The position numbers were made by a program, and so were the translations under genes. From Muriicola sp. Z0-33 (GTDB taxonomy: Bacteria; Bacteroidota; Bacteroidia; Flavobacteriales; Flavobacteriaceae), in NCBI RefSeq assembly GCF_026126425.1, contig NZ_JAFMPW010000001.1, positions 558,001 to 622,000 of the forward strand: a DNA stretch of 64,000 nt, in the 5' to 3' direction. Numbering within the stretch: position 1 is the first letter of the stretch; each line of letters begins with the position of its first letter. Below the pieces are notes generated by a model that saw only the letters and a list, made by a program, of their open reading frames with translations, was not told the origin of the DNA and searched no databases. Below, piece by piece: positions 1 to 9,393 of the stretch.

Positions 1-950
1 ATTGGCTGGCCCTAGGGGTGGACGGATTTCGATTTGATATGGCCGAAATGGTTCCAGTGGAGTTCTGGAGTTATTTAAATTCTCAAATCAAAATGAAGAA
101 TAATGACGCCCTGATCCTGGCGGAAGTTTATCAACCTCAACTCTACAGAGACTATATCCATAAAGGGAAAATGGACTATCTATATGACAAGGTAGAACTA
201 TATGACAGCCTAAAGCATATAGTTAAAGGCTATGGATGGACAGATCATATTCCTCAGATTCAAAAAGGATTGGAAGATATAGAGCACCATATGTTGCATT
301 TCCTGGAAAATCATGATGAACAACGGCTGACAAGTCCGGATTTTGCCGGAGACCTTAAAAAGGGAAATCCTGCAATGGTGGTTTCGGCAACAATTAGTAC
401 TTCCCCGACAATGATATACTTTGGACAGGAAGTAGGGGAGCCTGCAAAAGAGAATGCCGGGTTTGGATCACCAACAAGAACCTCAATCTTTGATTATATA
501 GGAGTGCCCCATCATCAGCGATGGATGAACAATAAAAAATTTGATGGCGGACAACTTTCAGCCGAAGAAAAAGAACTGCGCGATTTTTATAGCCGGTTGT
601 TGAATTTTACAATCAGTAGTAAAGCATTGATGGGAAGTTATGCAGATATACATATGTATAACAGAGGTAAAACCCAGAATTATAACCACCGTGTCCTGTC
701 GTTTGTAAGATGGTCAGAAAACGAGAAATTAATTGTTATAGTTAATTTTGATGCCAGCGAAAGTTACACCTTCGATTTGGAAGTTCCTGAGCACATTGTT
801 CAACAATGGCATTTGATAGATGGCGAATATGAACTTGCAGATCAGTTATACCATACTGATAGAACTAAACTGATTGTAAAGGAAGGGGTAGGAAAGCTAA
901 ATGTAGATATAGAACCCCTGCAATCCTTTATTTTCTATCTTGAGGATTAA
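1..950 (+). CDS. GH13 alpha-amylase-family glycosidase, C-terminal part (5' end outside window)
   Basis: The reading frame is open from base 3 with no start inside the window, so the N-terminus is missing. What remains carries three of the four classic GH13 blocks: region II GVDGFRFDMA with the catalytic Asp, region III ALILAEVYQ with the Glu acid/base, and region IV FLENHDEQR with the transition-state Asp. The last ~100 residues look like the beta-rich C domain of amylases. It should hydrolyse or rearrange alpha-glucans. Export cannot be judged without the N-terminus. It ends at TAA 950, followed by a shared bidirectional terminator. Exact specificity within GH13 is not resolved. Confidence 0.9.
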   Translation, partial: WLALGVDGFRFDMAEMVPVEFWSYLNSQIKMKNNDALILAEVYQPQLYRDYIHKGKMDYLYDKVELYDSLKHIVKGYGWTDHIPQIQKGLEDIEHHMLHFLENHDEQRLTSPDFAGDLKKGNPAMVVSATISTSPTMIYFGQEVGEPAKENAGFGSPTRTSIFDYIGVPHHQRWMNNKKFDGGQLSAEEKELRDFYSRLLNFTISSKALMGSYADIHMYNRGKTQNYNHRVLSFVRWSENEKLIVIVNFDASESYTFDLEVPEHIVQQWHLIDGEYELADQLYHTDRTKLIVKEGVGKLNVDIEPLQSFIFYLED

Positions 951-956
951 TATAAA

Positions 957-1009
957 TAAGGGCAAATTTGCCTAAAGAATACAACTACCTTACAGCAAAA
1001 TTGCCCTTA
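957..1009. terminator. Bidirectional terminator hairpin between convergent genes
   Basis: Two 15-nt arms (957-971 and 995-1009) are reverse complements with one mismatch (TAAGGGCAA-A-TTTGC against TAAGGGCAA-T-TTTGC after inversion), separated by 23 nt. They sit between the stop of the amylase (950) and the stop of the minus-strand membrane protein (1022), the usual place for a shared terminator. Confidence 0.7.
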
Positions 1010-1021
1010 ATTCCAAAGCGG

Positions 1022-1447
1022 TCATGAAGTTTCTTTTGGTGCAGTAGCTTTATATACAGAAGCAATAGCAACACCAATTAATCCGTAAAAAATAATTTCA
1101 ATAACTCCGTTAACCAGCTGTCCGGTCAGATCAAAGATATCTGATGTGGAGTACCATAATAAGCCCAGTCCAATACCAACAAATACGCCTACCCATGCAC
1201 CGTATTGAAATCCACCTTTTGCACTGTGATGGCCCCTTGCCCATTTGCCGTAAATAACACTAAGGGCGAAGGCGGCGATAAGGTTACTCAGGATCAGAAA
1301 TACCATATCTGGATTTTCCTTCATTACATTGTTCACAGCGTGGGCTTCAAAAAATTCTGCTGTAGCAAATCCCCAAATGGCATAGCCCAGTAAAAACATG
1401 ACCAGAAAACCGGCCAGAGTAGCTAGTAAATTTTGTTTTGTAAACAT
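1022..1447 (-). CDS. Small four-helix membrane protein, unknown function
   Basis: This 141-residue protein has four predicted membrane segments: about residues 8-28, 48-67, 83-99 and 112-130. The first loop is acidic and the last residues are hydrophilic. I do not recognise a catalytic motif. It resembles small conserved membrane proteins of Flavobacteriaceae annotated as hypothetical. It stands alone, convergent with the amylase and divergent from the phosphodiesterase lipoprotein. It is well formed, with an ATG start and no overlap, so it is probably a real gene. Confidence 0.75.
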   Translation of the reverse strand: MFTKQNLLATLAGFLVMFLLGYAIWGFATAEFFEAHAVNNVMKENPDMVFLILSNLIAAFALSVIYGKWARGHHSAKGGFQYGAWVGVFVGIGLGLLWYSTSDIFDLTGQLVNGVIEIIFYGLIGVAIASVYKATAPKETS

Positions 1448-1590
1448 GTTTAAGATGTTAATTGGTTAATACAGAGCATAATATAAGAAATGAAAGACTA
1501 TGTTTCTTCAAAAAACCTAATAATCTTGAGGAACGAAACGAGTTAATTTCGCGCTCAAATTGTAGTTTTGCTGATAAATAGTATAACAAA

Positions 1591-2343
1591 ATGAAAAGAA
1601 TAACACTGGCATTTTTGGCATTAATAGTAGTAAGTTGCGGCCAAATGGAGAAATCTGATAAATCACTGGTAATAGGACACAGAGGAGCCATGGGTCATGA
1701 AACCGAGAATACATTGGCATCTGTTCAAAAGGCGCTGGACCTGGGCGTGGATATGATAGAAATAGACGTTTTTAGGATTAAAAGCGGTGAGATCATGGTT
1801 TTTCATGACGTACGTGTAGACGAGCTCACCAATGGCACTGGCAATATTGAAGAATATAGTTATTTGGAGCTAAAGCAACTTACCCTCGATGGAAATCATA
1901 AAATTCCAATACTGCAGGATGTAATTACCTTGATTGATAAAAAGGTGCCGTTGAATATTGAATTAAAAGGAGCCAACACGGCAGACCGCGTAAACCATAT
2001 CATCAATGTTTACATAAAGAAGCGGGGATGGTCCCAGCAAGATTTTGTTATTTCCAGTTTTAATTGGGAAGAATTGCGTGAAATGCGCAGAATAAATCCG
2101 GAAATTGCAATAGCCGTACTCACCGAGGCTAGCCCGACAGATGCCATTGCTGTGGCCAAAGAGCTTAAGGCGGTTGCTATTAATCCTGACTTTGAAAGCT
2201 TAACCCCTGAGGATGTCATTAAAATACAGGAGGAAGGATTTCGGGTGTACACCTGGACGGTGAATGAGCCAGAGGATATTTTAAGTGCCCAAAATATGGG
2301 TGTGAATGGGATATTTACCAACTATCCCGAGCGCATAAATTAA
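1591..2343 (+). CDS. Glycerophosphodiester phosphodiesterase lipoprotein
   Basis: A 250-residue GDPD-family enzyme expected to cleave glycerophosphodiesters to glycerol-3-phosphate and an alcohol. The signal peptide ends in a lipobox with Cys16 (VVSC), so it is probably a membrane-anchored periplasmic or surface lipoprotein. GDPD hallmarks are visible: HRG at 30-32, the E-x-E-N-T segment around 37-41, EIDV at 57-60 and the second catalytic His in VFHD near residue 72. It lies close to glpF and glpK, which fits supply of glycerol or glycerol phosphate from lipid head groups. Its stop TAA is followed immediately by the next gene's ATG. Confidence 0.9.
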   Translation: MKRITLAFLALIVVSCGQMEKSDKSLVIGHRGAMGHETENTLASVQKALDLGVDMIEIDVFRIKSGEIMVFHDVRVDELTNGTGNIEEYSYLELKQLTLDGNHKIPILQDVITLIDKKVPLNIELKGANTADRVNHIINVYIKKRGWSQQDFVISSFNWEELREMRRINPEIAIAVLTEASPTDAIAVAKELKAVAINPDFESLTPEDVIKIQEEGFRVYTWTVNEPEDILSAQNMGVNGIFTNYPERIN

Positions 2344-3639
2344 ATGTACGATTTTGATGTTATAGTAGTCGGAGGAGGTGCTGCAGGGTTTTATGGAGCA
2401 ATTCAAATTGCGGAGGCCAACCGTAATTTGAAAGTGGCCATACTGGAAAGAGGAAAACAAGTATTGTCTAAGGTCAGAGTCTCAGGTGGCGGCCGTTGCA
2501 ATGTAACACACGCAGAATTTGATCCTGGAGCATTGACAAAGAATTATCCCAGAGGTGAAAAGGAGCTGCTGGGTCCATTTCACACACATTGTACAGGTGA
2601 TGTGGTAGCATTTTTTGAAGATAGAAATGTACCGCTGAAGATTGAATCTGACGGGCGTATGTTTCCTGTTTCAGATACTTCGGCAAGCATCATTGATTGT
2701 TTCCTTAACGAGACTAAAAATTTGGGAATTCAGTTGTTAAAGAATAGTCCTGTAACCGATTTAAAACCGCTAAATAATGAAGAAGCTGGCAATGAGGGCG
2801 GTTGGAGGGTCTTTTCTGCAAAGAAGGAATATGTCGCAAAGAAATTATTGCTCACCACAGGGAGTAATCAAAAAATCTGGAACATACTCAGCAGATTGGG
2901 TCATAATATTATAGCGCCAGTACCTTCCTTGTTCACCTTTAATATCAAAGATCCCAGAATAAGTGGTATCCAGGGTCTAAGTAGTCATGCTGCGGTTGAA
3001 GTGGTTCCCAGAAAACTTAGTAAAGAAATTTCAATATCGCTCAGGAGCAATGCTGCCAAAAGAAGAGCGCTTACATCAGAAGGCCCCTTGTTAATTACAC
3101 ATTGGGGGATGAGTGGCCCCGCCATATTAAAATTATCTGCGTGGGGCGCAAGAGATTTAAATGCCTATGAGTACAAATTCAAAATACGGATTAATTGGTT
3201 GCCAGATTATCATAGAGATGGCGTGCTGTCTCATTTACAGGAGATCAAGGCTGTGGAACCTAAGAAAACAATACTTCGCACAAAAGCCGTAGAGATTCCC
3301 CGCAGACTTTGGATTAACCTGGTACAGGCTTCCGGGATATCACGCGATATGCAATGGGCAGCTGCTTCTGCAAAAGATATGGAGCGTCTTACAGAGCAAC
3401 TCACTCAATCTATCTTTACTGTGGAGGGTAAAAGTACCTTTAAAGAGGAGTTCGTAACCGCAGGAGGTGTAGATTTAAAAGAGGTTAATTTTAAAACCTT
3501 TGAAAGTAAAAAACATCCTCATCTCTATTTTGCAGGAGAAATTATTAATGTTGATGCGATCACCGGGGGCTTTAATTTTCAAAACGCCTGGACAGGAGCT
3601 TATATAGCCGCTCAGGCTATTGCAAGTGCTTTTGATTAA
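2344..3639 (+). CDS. FAD-dependent oxidoreductase, HI0933/YhiN (BaiN-like) family
   Basis: A 431-residue flavoprotein. The N-terminus has an FAD-binding Rossmann motif (GGGAAG at 10-15), then the family's SGGGRCN segment near residue 50. A second nucleotide-contact region near the C-terminus reads AGE-x-x-N-VDAITGGFNFQNAW, typical of the HI0933 family. The cellular substrate is not established for this family; some homologues have been linked to bile-acid or quinone-like reduction. It starts directly after the stop of the phosphodiesterase gene and is probably co-transcribed. Its TAA overlaps the stop of the convergent glpF gene. Confidence 0.85.
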   Translation: MYDFDVIVVGGGAAGFYGAIQIAEANRNLKVAILERGKQVLSKVRVSGGGRCNVTHAEFDPGALTKNYPRGEKELLGPFHTHCTGDVVAFFEDRNVPLKIESDGRMFPVSDTSASIIDCFLNETKNLGIQLLKNSPVTDLKPLNNEEAGNEGGWRVFSAKKEYVAKKLLLTTGSNQKIWNILSRLGHNIIAPVPSLFTFNIKDPRISGIQGLSSHAAVEVVPRKLSKEISISLRSNAAKRRALTSEGPLLITHWGMSGPAILKLSAWGARDLNAYEYKFKIRINWLPDYHRDGVLSHLQEIKAVEPKKTILRTKAVEIPRRLWINLVQASGISRDMQWAAASAKDMERLTEQLTQSIFTVEGKSTFKEEFVTAGGVDLKEVNFKTFESKKHPHLYFAGEIINVDAITGGFNFQNAWTGAYIAAQAIASAFD

Positions 3640-4364
3640 GCCAGGGCCATGGCCAGCGCTGCGGCCAGGATACCACCTACAATTGGTCCAATTACCGGAA
3701 TCCAGCTGTATCCCCAATTATTATCTCCCTTGCCTTTAATAGGCATAATAGCGTGCATAATACGCGGTCCCAGATCTCTTGCCGGATTAATAGCGTATCC
3801 TGTTGTACCTCCAAGTGAAAGGCCAATAGACCAGACTAAAAAAGCTACGGGTAAAGCCCCGAGTGATCCCAGGCCTATGACAGATTCGGTATCGGCGATA
3901 GAGGCGTCCGTAAAATAGAGCACGGTAAAAACCAATACAAAGGTACCTACCACTTCGCTCAGGAAGTTTCTAAAAGTATTGCTTATAGCCGGATCGGTGC
4001 AAAAAACAGCTCTTTTTAACCCCGTATCATCCGTCCTGTCAAAATGATCTTTGTATACCAGCCAAACCACCAAGGCACCAATCATGGCCCCGATAAATTG
4101 TCCTAATAAATAGGAGGGTACTGCTTCCCATGAAAACGAACCTGCAACAGCCAGTGCAATAGTTACAGCAGGATTAATATGAGCACCGCTATAAGGGCCG
4201 GCGACCACCACAGCAACATAAACGGCAAGGCCCCAGCCTGTAGTAATTACTATCCAGCCGCTATTATTTCCCTTGGTCTCGTTGAGAATTACATTTGCTA
4301 CAACGCCACAACCCAAAGTTATAAGTAGGGCGGTTCCTAAAATTTCTGCTATAAATGGTGTCAT
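3636..4364 (-). CDS. glpF: Aquaglyceroporin (MIP family), glycerol facilitator
   Basis: A 242-residue MIP channel with six membrane helices and both NPA half-helix motifs (NPA at 64-66 in HINPAVT and at 193-195 in INPARDLGPR). The Asp two residues after the second NPA (NPARD) is characteristic of glycerol-conducting rather than strict water channels. It should let glycerol diffuse across the inner membrane for capture by GlpK, encoded 75 bp upstream on the same strand. Its stop codon shares bases with the stop of the convergent flavoprotein gene (TTAA at 3636-3639). Confidence 0.93.
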   Translation of the reverse strand: MTPFIAEILGTALLITLGCGVVANVILNETKGNNSGWIVITTGWGLAVYVAVVVAGPYSGAHINPAVTIALAVAGSFSWEAVPSYLLGQFIGAMIGALVVWLVYKDHFDRTDDTGLKRAVFCTDPAISNTFRNFLSEVVGTFVLVFTVLYFTDASIADTESVIGLGSLGALPVAFLVWSIGLSLGGTTGYAINPARDLGPRIMHAIMPIKGKGDNNWGYSWIPVIGPIVGGILAAALAMALA

Positions 4365-4439
4365 TAGTTGGTATTTATGATGTTTGTATTGAGGTTGAAC
4401 TTATTCGGTATGTAATATGGGTATTAGTATACAAAGCAA

Positions 4440-5933
4440 CTAGCCCCTGGACCAGTGCTCTAGTGCATCAATGGCCCTGTACCATCCCTTGATACCATTG
4501 TCTATTTCAGACCTGTCTTTTGCTGGCTTGAAACGCTTGTCTGTCTGCCATATTTGCTGGATTTCTTCCAGATCATCCCAATAGCCCACTGCCAGGCCTG
4601 CAAGAAAAGCAGCTCCCATTACGGTAGTTTCAACTATCTTGGGACGTACTGTTTCAGTATTTAATACATCAGACTGAAACTGCATTAGCATATTGTTTAC
4701 CGTAGCTCCACCATCTACCCGAAGTTCTTTAATGGAAATGCCTGAGTCCGCTTCCATAGACTTCAGAATATCCATGGTCTGATAGGCGATAGATTCTAAG
4801 GCGGCCCTGGCGATATGAGCATCTGTACTTCCCCGGGTAAGGCCAAATATGGTTCCCTGAGCGCGCTGATTCCAGTGTGGTGCCCCTAGTCCTGCAAAAG
4901 CAGGGACAAAATAAACTCCTTCGGAATTATCAACCGAAGAAGCCAGGGACTCTACTTCAGAAGAAGTTTTGATAATTTTCAAACTATCACGCAGCCATTG
5001 TACAACGGCACCTGCTATGAAGATACTGCCTTCTAGCATATATTGTGCCTTGCCATCTATTTGCCATGCAACTGACGTAAGCAAATTGTTTTTAGATACA
5101 ATTGGTGTATCCCCAATATTCATAAGCATAAAACAACCTGTACCATATGTGTTTTTTACCATGCCTTCTTTGGTACACATTTGTCCAAATAAAGCGGCTT
5201 GCTGGTCTCCGGCAATCCCGGCTATAGGAATTTCAGAAGCAAAGAAATTAGAACTCGTATGCCCGTATACCTCGCTCGATTGTTTTACCTGGGGTAATAT
5301 ACTTTTAGGGATATCAAACAACTCTAATAATTCATCATCCCAGGATAAGGTATTGATATTAAAGAACAGGGTACGGCAGGCATTGGTAACATCGGTTATG
5401 TGAAGTTCTCCATTGGTCATATTCCAAATTAACCAGGTATCGATTGTACCCATTAGGATCTCCCCTTTTTCAGCCCGTTCCCGAACTCCTTCAACATTGT
5501 CCAGGATCCATTTTACTTTGGTGCCCGAAAAATAAGCGTCGATAACCAATCCGGTTTTTTCATTAATGAGTTGGGCCTTACCCGCTTCTTTCAGACTATC
5601 GCAATAATCCGCCGTCCGTTTGTCTTGCCAGACAATGGCATTGTATACTGGTTTCCCTGTGTTTTTATCCCATAAAACCACTGTCTCTCGCTGATTGGTA
5701 ATTCCAATAGACGCTATATCCTCGCCCTGAAGTCCTTTTTTAGAAACAGCCTGAGCGGCCATATCTGCCTGGGTAGACCAAATTTCCAATGCATCGTGCT
5801 CTACCCAGCCTGGCTTTGGAAAATGTTGTGTAAACTCTTTCTGGGCTGTGGAAACTATTGTACCGGCTCTGTCGAAAAGTACTGCCCGGCAACTTGTAGT
5901 GCCCTGGTCCAAGGCAAGAATGTATTTGCTCAT
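4440..5933 (-). CDS. glpK: Glycerol kinase
   Basis: A 497-residue FGGY-family kinase of the usual length. The N-terminal phosphate-binding segment ([15 protein letters not shown]) and the GlpK-typical motifs ([54 protein letters not shown]) are all present. It phosphorylates glycerol with ATP to glycerol-3-phosphate in the cytoplasm, trapping glycerol entering through GlpF. It is first in a glpK-glpF pair. No glycerol-3-phosphate dehydrogenase is visible in this window. Confidence 0.96.
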   Translation of the reverse strand: MSKYILALDQGTTSCRAVLFDRAGTIVSTAQKEFTQHFPKPGWVEHDALEIWSTQADMAAQAVSKKGLQGEDIASIGITNQRETVVLWDKNTGKPVYNAIVWQDKRTADYCDSLKEAGKAQLINEKTGLVIDAYFSGTKVKWILDNVEGVRERAEKGEILMGTIDTWLIWNMTNGELHITDVTNACRTLFFNINTLSWDDELLELFDIPKSILPQVKQSSEVYGHTSSNFFASEIPIAGIAGDQQAALFGQMCTKEGMVKNTYGTGCFMLMNIGDTPIVSKNNLLTSVAWQIDGKAQYMLEGSIFIAGAVVQWLRDSLKIIKTSSEVESLASSVDNSEGVYFVPAFAGLGAPHWNQRAQGTIFGLTRGSTDAHIARAALESIAYQTMDILKSMEADSGISIKELRVDGGATVNNMLMQFQSDVLNTETVRPKIVETTVMGAAFLAGLAVGYWDDLEEIQQIWQTDKRFKPAKDRSEIDNGIKGWYRAIDALEHWSRG

Positions 5934-5996
5934 AAATTTATATTTGTAAGTTTCTCATTGGCTTTTGGGCCGGGAATAAATGTAATCGAAAAAATC

Positions 5997-6014
5997 TGGA
6001 CTTCATAATGTCCA
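5997..6014. promoter_or_regulatory. Possible operator between glpK and the DUF1697 gene
   Basis: An inverted repeat TGGAC-N8-GTCCA lies in the 131-bp divergent region, 64 bp upstream of the glpK start and 50 bp upstream of the DUF1697 start. The arms are only 5 bp, so this could be chance. It is listed as a candidate site for control of the glycerol genes; no regulator is encoded nearby. Confidence 0.25.
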
Positions 6015-6064
6015 AATTTTAGTAAAGAATAATTCTTGTAAATTGAACAGCTTAAACCATATAT

Positions 6065-6604
6065 ATGCCTAGGTATATTGCACTTTTAAGAGGAATAAAC
6101 GTCAGTGGCGCCAAAAAGATACTAATGAAAGACCTAAAACTGCTCTTTGCCAAACTAGGGTTTAAGGAGGTGGTAACCTACATTCAAAGTGGAAATGTCG
6201 TCTTTACTACAAAAGCTGCACCGACTAACAGCCTGGAAGAATTGATTAGTAATGCCATTCAAAAGGGGTATGGGTATGACGTCCCGGTTATAGTTCGTAC
6301 CAGGGATCAAATAGGGACTATTCTTAGTAATAACCCCTATCAGGATCAGGAACTCTTAGCGGCTAATAAAGTAGGATACATCCTTTTTAAACAAACTCCC
6401 AAAAAAGAACTCCTGGATGCACTTGAACAAGAATCCTTTGAAAATGAAGAATTGACTATTATTTCCAATTGCGGGTATCTGGTTTATCACAAGGGTGCCG
6501 GGAGGGCTAAACTCAACAATAATCTGATAGAGAGAAAACTTAAAATTGATGCCACCGGTAGAAATCACAGGACGATGATAAAATTAATGGAACTTTCTCA
6601 ATAG
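6065..6604 (+). CDS. DUF1697 family protein
   Basis: A 179-residue cytoplasmic protein recognisable as DUF1697 by its start (RYIALLRGINVSGAKKI), the K-x-L-x-x-L-F-x-x-L-G-F helix and the YIQSGNVVF strand. Homologues are common single-domain proteins of unknown function with a ferredoxin-like fold. It is monocistronic, divergent from glpK and convergent with tspO 48 bp downstream. No function is proposed. Confidence 0.85.
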   Translation: MPRYIALLRGINVSGAKKILMKDLKLLFAKLGFKEVVTYIQSGNVVFTTKAAPTNSLEELISNAIQKGYGYDVPVIVRTRDQIGTILSNNPYQDQELLAANKVGYILFKQTPKKELLDALEQESFENEELTIISNCGYLVYHKGAGRAKLNNNLIERKLKIDATGRNHRTMIKLMELSQ

Positions 6605-6652
6605 GGGTACAGACCAGGTCAGCAAGCCGAAAGATTGGGTCTACAGTCTGGA

Positions 6653-7126
6653 TTAATTCAACTCCCAAATCTTGTAATTGAGTAAGGTGGCAAAACTCAC
6701 CCATAAAAAATAAGGAATCAGGAGAAAAGCAGAAGTAATACTAATAGCTCTGAAAGATTTTATGGTTCTCAGTATAAGAGCAAGTAAAACTAAAATCACC
6801 AGCATGGCCCAAAAAGGATTTTGTAACCCAAAGAAAGTGATACTCCACAACACATTAAAGATCAGTTGGAAACCAAAAAAATACAGGGCAACTTTAACGC
6901 CTTCTTTGTGCCATCCTTTTGCCCAGACCATACCTGCGGCCAGTCCCATTGTGAAATATAATATGCCCCATACCGGAGCAAAGATCCAATTGGGGGGATT
7001 AAAACTGGGTTTGTTTAGTGTGATGTACCAACTATCGACAGAGCTTTGAGTTGCAAAACTGGAAAGGAACCCCACAATAAGGCAAATAGCTATTGCAATC
7101 GAAATTTTGAGAATTTTATTTTTCAC
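6653..7126 (-). CDS. tspO: TspO/MBR family membrane protein
   Basis: A tryptophan-rich sensory-protein/peripheral benzodiazepine receptor homologue with five membrane helices. Hallmarks are W-x-x-x-L-N-KPSFNPPNWIFAPVW-x-x-LY and the later NVLWSITFF-x-LQNPFWA segment. Family members bind porphyrins or tetrapyrroles. The frame stays open to an ATG at 7294, but that start would overlap the mvaD N-terminus and add about 55 atypical residues. I prefer the GTG at 7126, which gives 157 residues, the normal family length, and leaves 95 bp for divergent promoters. The exact start is uncertain. Confidence 0.88.
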   Translation of the reverse strand: MKNKILKISIAIAICLIVGFLSSFATQSSVDSWYITLNKPSFNPPNWIFAPVWGILYFTMGLAAGMVWAKGWHKEGVKVALYFFGFQLIFNVLWSITFFGLQNPFWAMLVILVLLALILRTIKSFRAISITSAFLLIPYFLWVSFATLLNYKIWELN

Positions 7127-7197
7127 AATACGGTTGGCTTCGGACCCTAATTTATGAATTAATTTTAAGGGTGCCAGCGCAAAAAGTATGTAAAAAC

Positions 7198-7205
7198 TAT
7201 CTTTG
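7198..7205 (+). promoter_or_regulatory. Bacteroidota -7 promoter element upstream of mvaD
   Basis: TATCTTTG matches the Bacteroidota -7 consensus TAnnTTTG exactly and lies 16 bp before the mvaD ATG. No convincing -33 TTG is found at the expected 17-23 bp spacing. Confidence 0.45.
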
Positions 7206-7221
7206 CTAAAATTGTTAATTA

Positions 7222-8307
7222 ATGACAGAAAACGACTTTGTTCCCAAGACACTATCTTCAGATGTGTCTGATGGCCTGGTAACATGGAAAGCACCTAGCA
7301 ATATTGCCTTAGTGAAATATTGGGGAAAGTTACCAGATCAGATACCAGCAAATGCTTCGGTCAGTTTTACACTTCAGGTTTCGGCCACTACAACAACTCT
7401 GACCTACAGGAAACTGGAAAAAGAGAGTAAGGACTTTTCCTTCGATATATTTCTTGATGATAAACCGAAACCGGACTTCGCTCCAAAAATTCAGACATTT
7501 TTAAGCAGGATAGAGAAATACCTACCCTTCTTAAAAACATATCACCTGGAGATCAGAACAACCAACTCTTTTCCACACAGCAGTGGTATTGCTTCTTCAG
7601 CCAGTGGTATGGCCGCTCTGGCTCTCTGTCTTATGGAAATTGAAAAAGCAAAAAACCCCGAAATAACCAAGTTGTATTTTGATAGAAAAGCATCTTTTTT
7701 GGCCAGACTTGGTTCTGGCAGTGCCTGTAGAAGTATTGATGGTGAACTGGTACAATGGGGGAAACACAAAGGACTAAATTCTGGCACTGACCTTTACGGC
7801 ATACCCTATCCACATAAAACACATCCTGTATTTACAGATTATCAGGATACTATTCTATTGGTCCACCAGGGACAAAAACAAGTGAGCAGCACTGTGGGCC
7901 ACGCACTAATGGAAGGGCATATTTATGCGGACCAAAGGTTTCGCCAGGCGGCACATAACCTGGAACGGTTAAAACAAATATTTGAAGAAGGAGATTTAAA
8001 AAGTTTTATTGAAGTTGTGGAAAGTGAAGCTTTGACATTGCATGCAATGATGATGACGAGTATCCCGTATTTTGTGCTCATGAAACCTAATACACTAAGG
8101 ATTATTGAACATATCTGGGAATTCAGAAAAAGAACCGGACTTCATCCTTGTTTTACTTTAGATGCGGGGGCAAATGTGCATCTTCTTTATCCTAATGAAG
8201 AGCGCAAAGAAATTTTAGCGTTTATAAAAGATGAGCTCCTTGATTTTTGTGAAGAGGGTAAATATATTGAGGATCAAATTGGTCAAGGTGCCACTAAATT
8301 AGCATAG
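7222..8307 (+). CDS. mvaD: Diphosphomevalonate decarboxylase
   Basis: A 361-residue GHMP-fold enzyme that converts mevalonate 5-diphosphate to isopentenyl diphosphate with ATP. The family signature APSNIALVKYWGK is at residues 24-36, the ATP-binding loop NSFPHSSGIASSASG at 115-129, and the C-terminal FTLDAGANVHLLYP segment is intact. Length is close to the family norm. It heads a plus-strand group with mevalonate kinase and a UbiA prenyltransferase, placing isoprenoid precursor synthesis and use together. The other pathway gene in the window, HMG-CoA reductase, is about 48 kb away. Confidence 0.95.
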   Translation: MTENDFVPKTLSSDVSDGLVTWKAPSNIALVKYWGKLPDQIPANASVSFTLQVSATTTTLTYRKLEKESKDFSFDIFLDDKPKPDFAPKIQTFLSRIEKYLPFLKTYHLEIRTTNSFPHSSGIASSASGMAALALCLMEIEKAKNPEITKLYFDRKASFLARLGSGSACRSIDGELVQWGKHKGLNSGTDLYGIPYPHKTHPVFTDYQDTILLVHQGQKQVSSTVGHALMEGHIYADQRFRQAAHNLERLKQIFEEGDLKSFIEVVESEALTLHAMMMTSIPYFVLMKPNTLRIIEHIWEFRKRTGLHPCFTLDAGANVHLLYPNEERKEILAFIKDELLDFCEEGKYIEDQIGQGATKLA

Positions 8308-8408
8308 TTTTAGGCGGTAAAGACTTAAAATGTATGTTAAAAGGGTCTATTAAGTGCATGTAAATAGGGCTAATCTGTATAATCTTCCTGCTTTGAAAGA
8401 AAAAGTTA

Positions 8409-8416
8409 TAAATTTG
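8409..8416 (+). promoter_or_regulatory. -7 promoter element upstream of mevalonate kinase
   Basis: TAAATTTG fits TAnnTTTG, 28 bp before the ATG, within the 137-bp gap after mvaD. A TTG at 8393-8395 is present, but the 13-bp spacing is shorter than the usual range. The gap suggests mvk has its own promoter. Confidence 0.35.
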
Positions 8417-8444
8417 CACTAAATTCTATGCTAGAATTGCAGCT

Positions 8445-9383
8445 ATGAAAGGACCTCTGTTTTATTCTAAAATTTTACTTTTCGGAGAATACGGTATTAT
8501 AAAAGATTCCAAAGGGCTATCAATACCCTATAATTTTTTTAAAGGAGCTTTAAAAACCGACGCCCAATTGAGCGATACAGCCAGGAAATCTAATGAAAGC
8601 CTGATCAGGTATGTTGCATACCTTGAACAGTTACAATTAGAATCACCCGAAATGATCAGCTTTGATTTGGACAGTTTAAAAAAAGATGTTGAGGCCGGCA
8701 TGTATTTTGACAGCTCTATCCCTCAGGGATATGGCATTGGTAGTAGTGGAGCATTAGTAGCAGCTATATATGACAAATACGCTAATAATAAGATAACGGT
8801 TCTGGAAAACCTTACCAGGGAAAAACTATTAAAACTTAAATCTATTTTTGGGAAAATGGAATCTTTCTTCCATGGAAAGTCCTCTGGTCTTGACCCACTT
8901 AACAGTTATTTAAGTCTGCCTATTCTTATAAACTCTCAGGACAATATAGAATCTACCAGTTTACCTTCTCAGCATAAAGAGGGTAAAGGAGCTGTTTTCT
9001 TATTAGACAGCGGAACTACTGGCGAAACTGCGCCAATGGTTGAGATTTTTATGGATAAAATGAAGCACGAAGGATTTAGAAGTGTATTAAAAGACCAGTT
9101 CATTAAACATACAGATGCCTGTGTTGAGGATTTTATTAACGGAAACGTAAAATCTCTTTTTGGCCATCTTAAGCAACTATCACATGTAGTACTGGACCAT
9201 TTTAAACCTATGATCCCAAAGGAATTCCATAGCTTATGGAAACAGGGAATTGAAAGCAATGACTACTATCTTAAATTATGTGGTTCTGGTGGTGGTGGAT
9301 ATATATTGGGCTTTACACAGGATATTGAAAAAGCCAAAAAGGCCTTAAATGGCTATAGTCTGGAAGTGGTCTACAACTTCTAA
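8445..9383 (+). CDS. mvk: Mevalonate kinase-type GHMP kinase
   Basis: A 312-residue GHMP kinase. The N-terminus reads YSKILLFGEYGI, the substrate-side motif of mevalonate kinases. The ATP loop QGYGIGSSGALVAA lies near residues 94-107, DPLNSY follows the helical region, and KLCGSGGGGYILGF is the C-terminal GHMP motif 3. Its position after mvaD makes mevalonate phosphorylation the likely job; a role as phosphomevalonate kinase cannot be excluded, because the GYDIA kinase elsewhere in the window is a second candidate for the two kinase steps. Confidence 0.87.
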   Translation: MKGPLFYSKILLFGEYGIIKDSKGLSIPYNFFKGALKTDAQLSDTARKSNESLIRYVAYLEQLQLESPEMISFDLDSLKKDVEAGMYFDSSIPQGYGIGSSGALVAAIYDKYANNKITVLENLTREKLLKLKSIFGKMESFFHGKSSGLDPLNSYLSLPILINSQDNIESTSLPSQHKEGKGAVFLLDSGTTGETAPMVEIFMDKMKHEGFRSVLKDQFIKHTDACVEDFINGNVKSLFGHLKQLSHVVLDHFKPMIPKEFHSLWKQGIESNDYYLKLCGSGGGGYILGFTQDIEKAKKALNGYSLEVVYNF

Positions 9384-9393
9384 CAGGAAAACC

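Noticed and set aside
7127-7294. Extended N-terminus of tspO from ATG 7294
   Set aside because: It overlaps the mvaD coding region and promoter and adds sequence unlike the family; a GTG at 7126 gives normal length.
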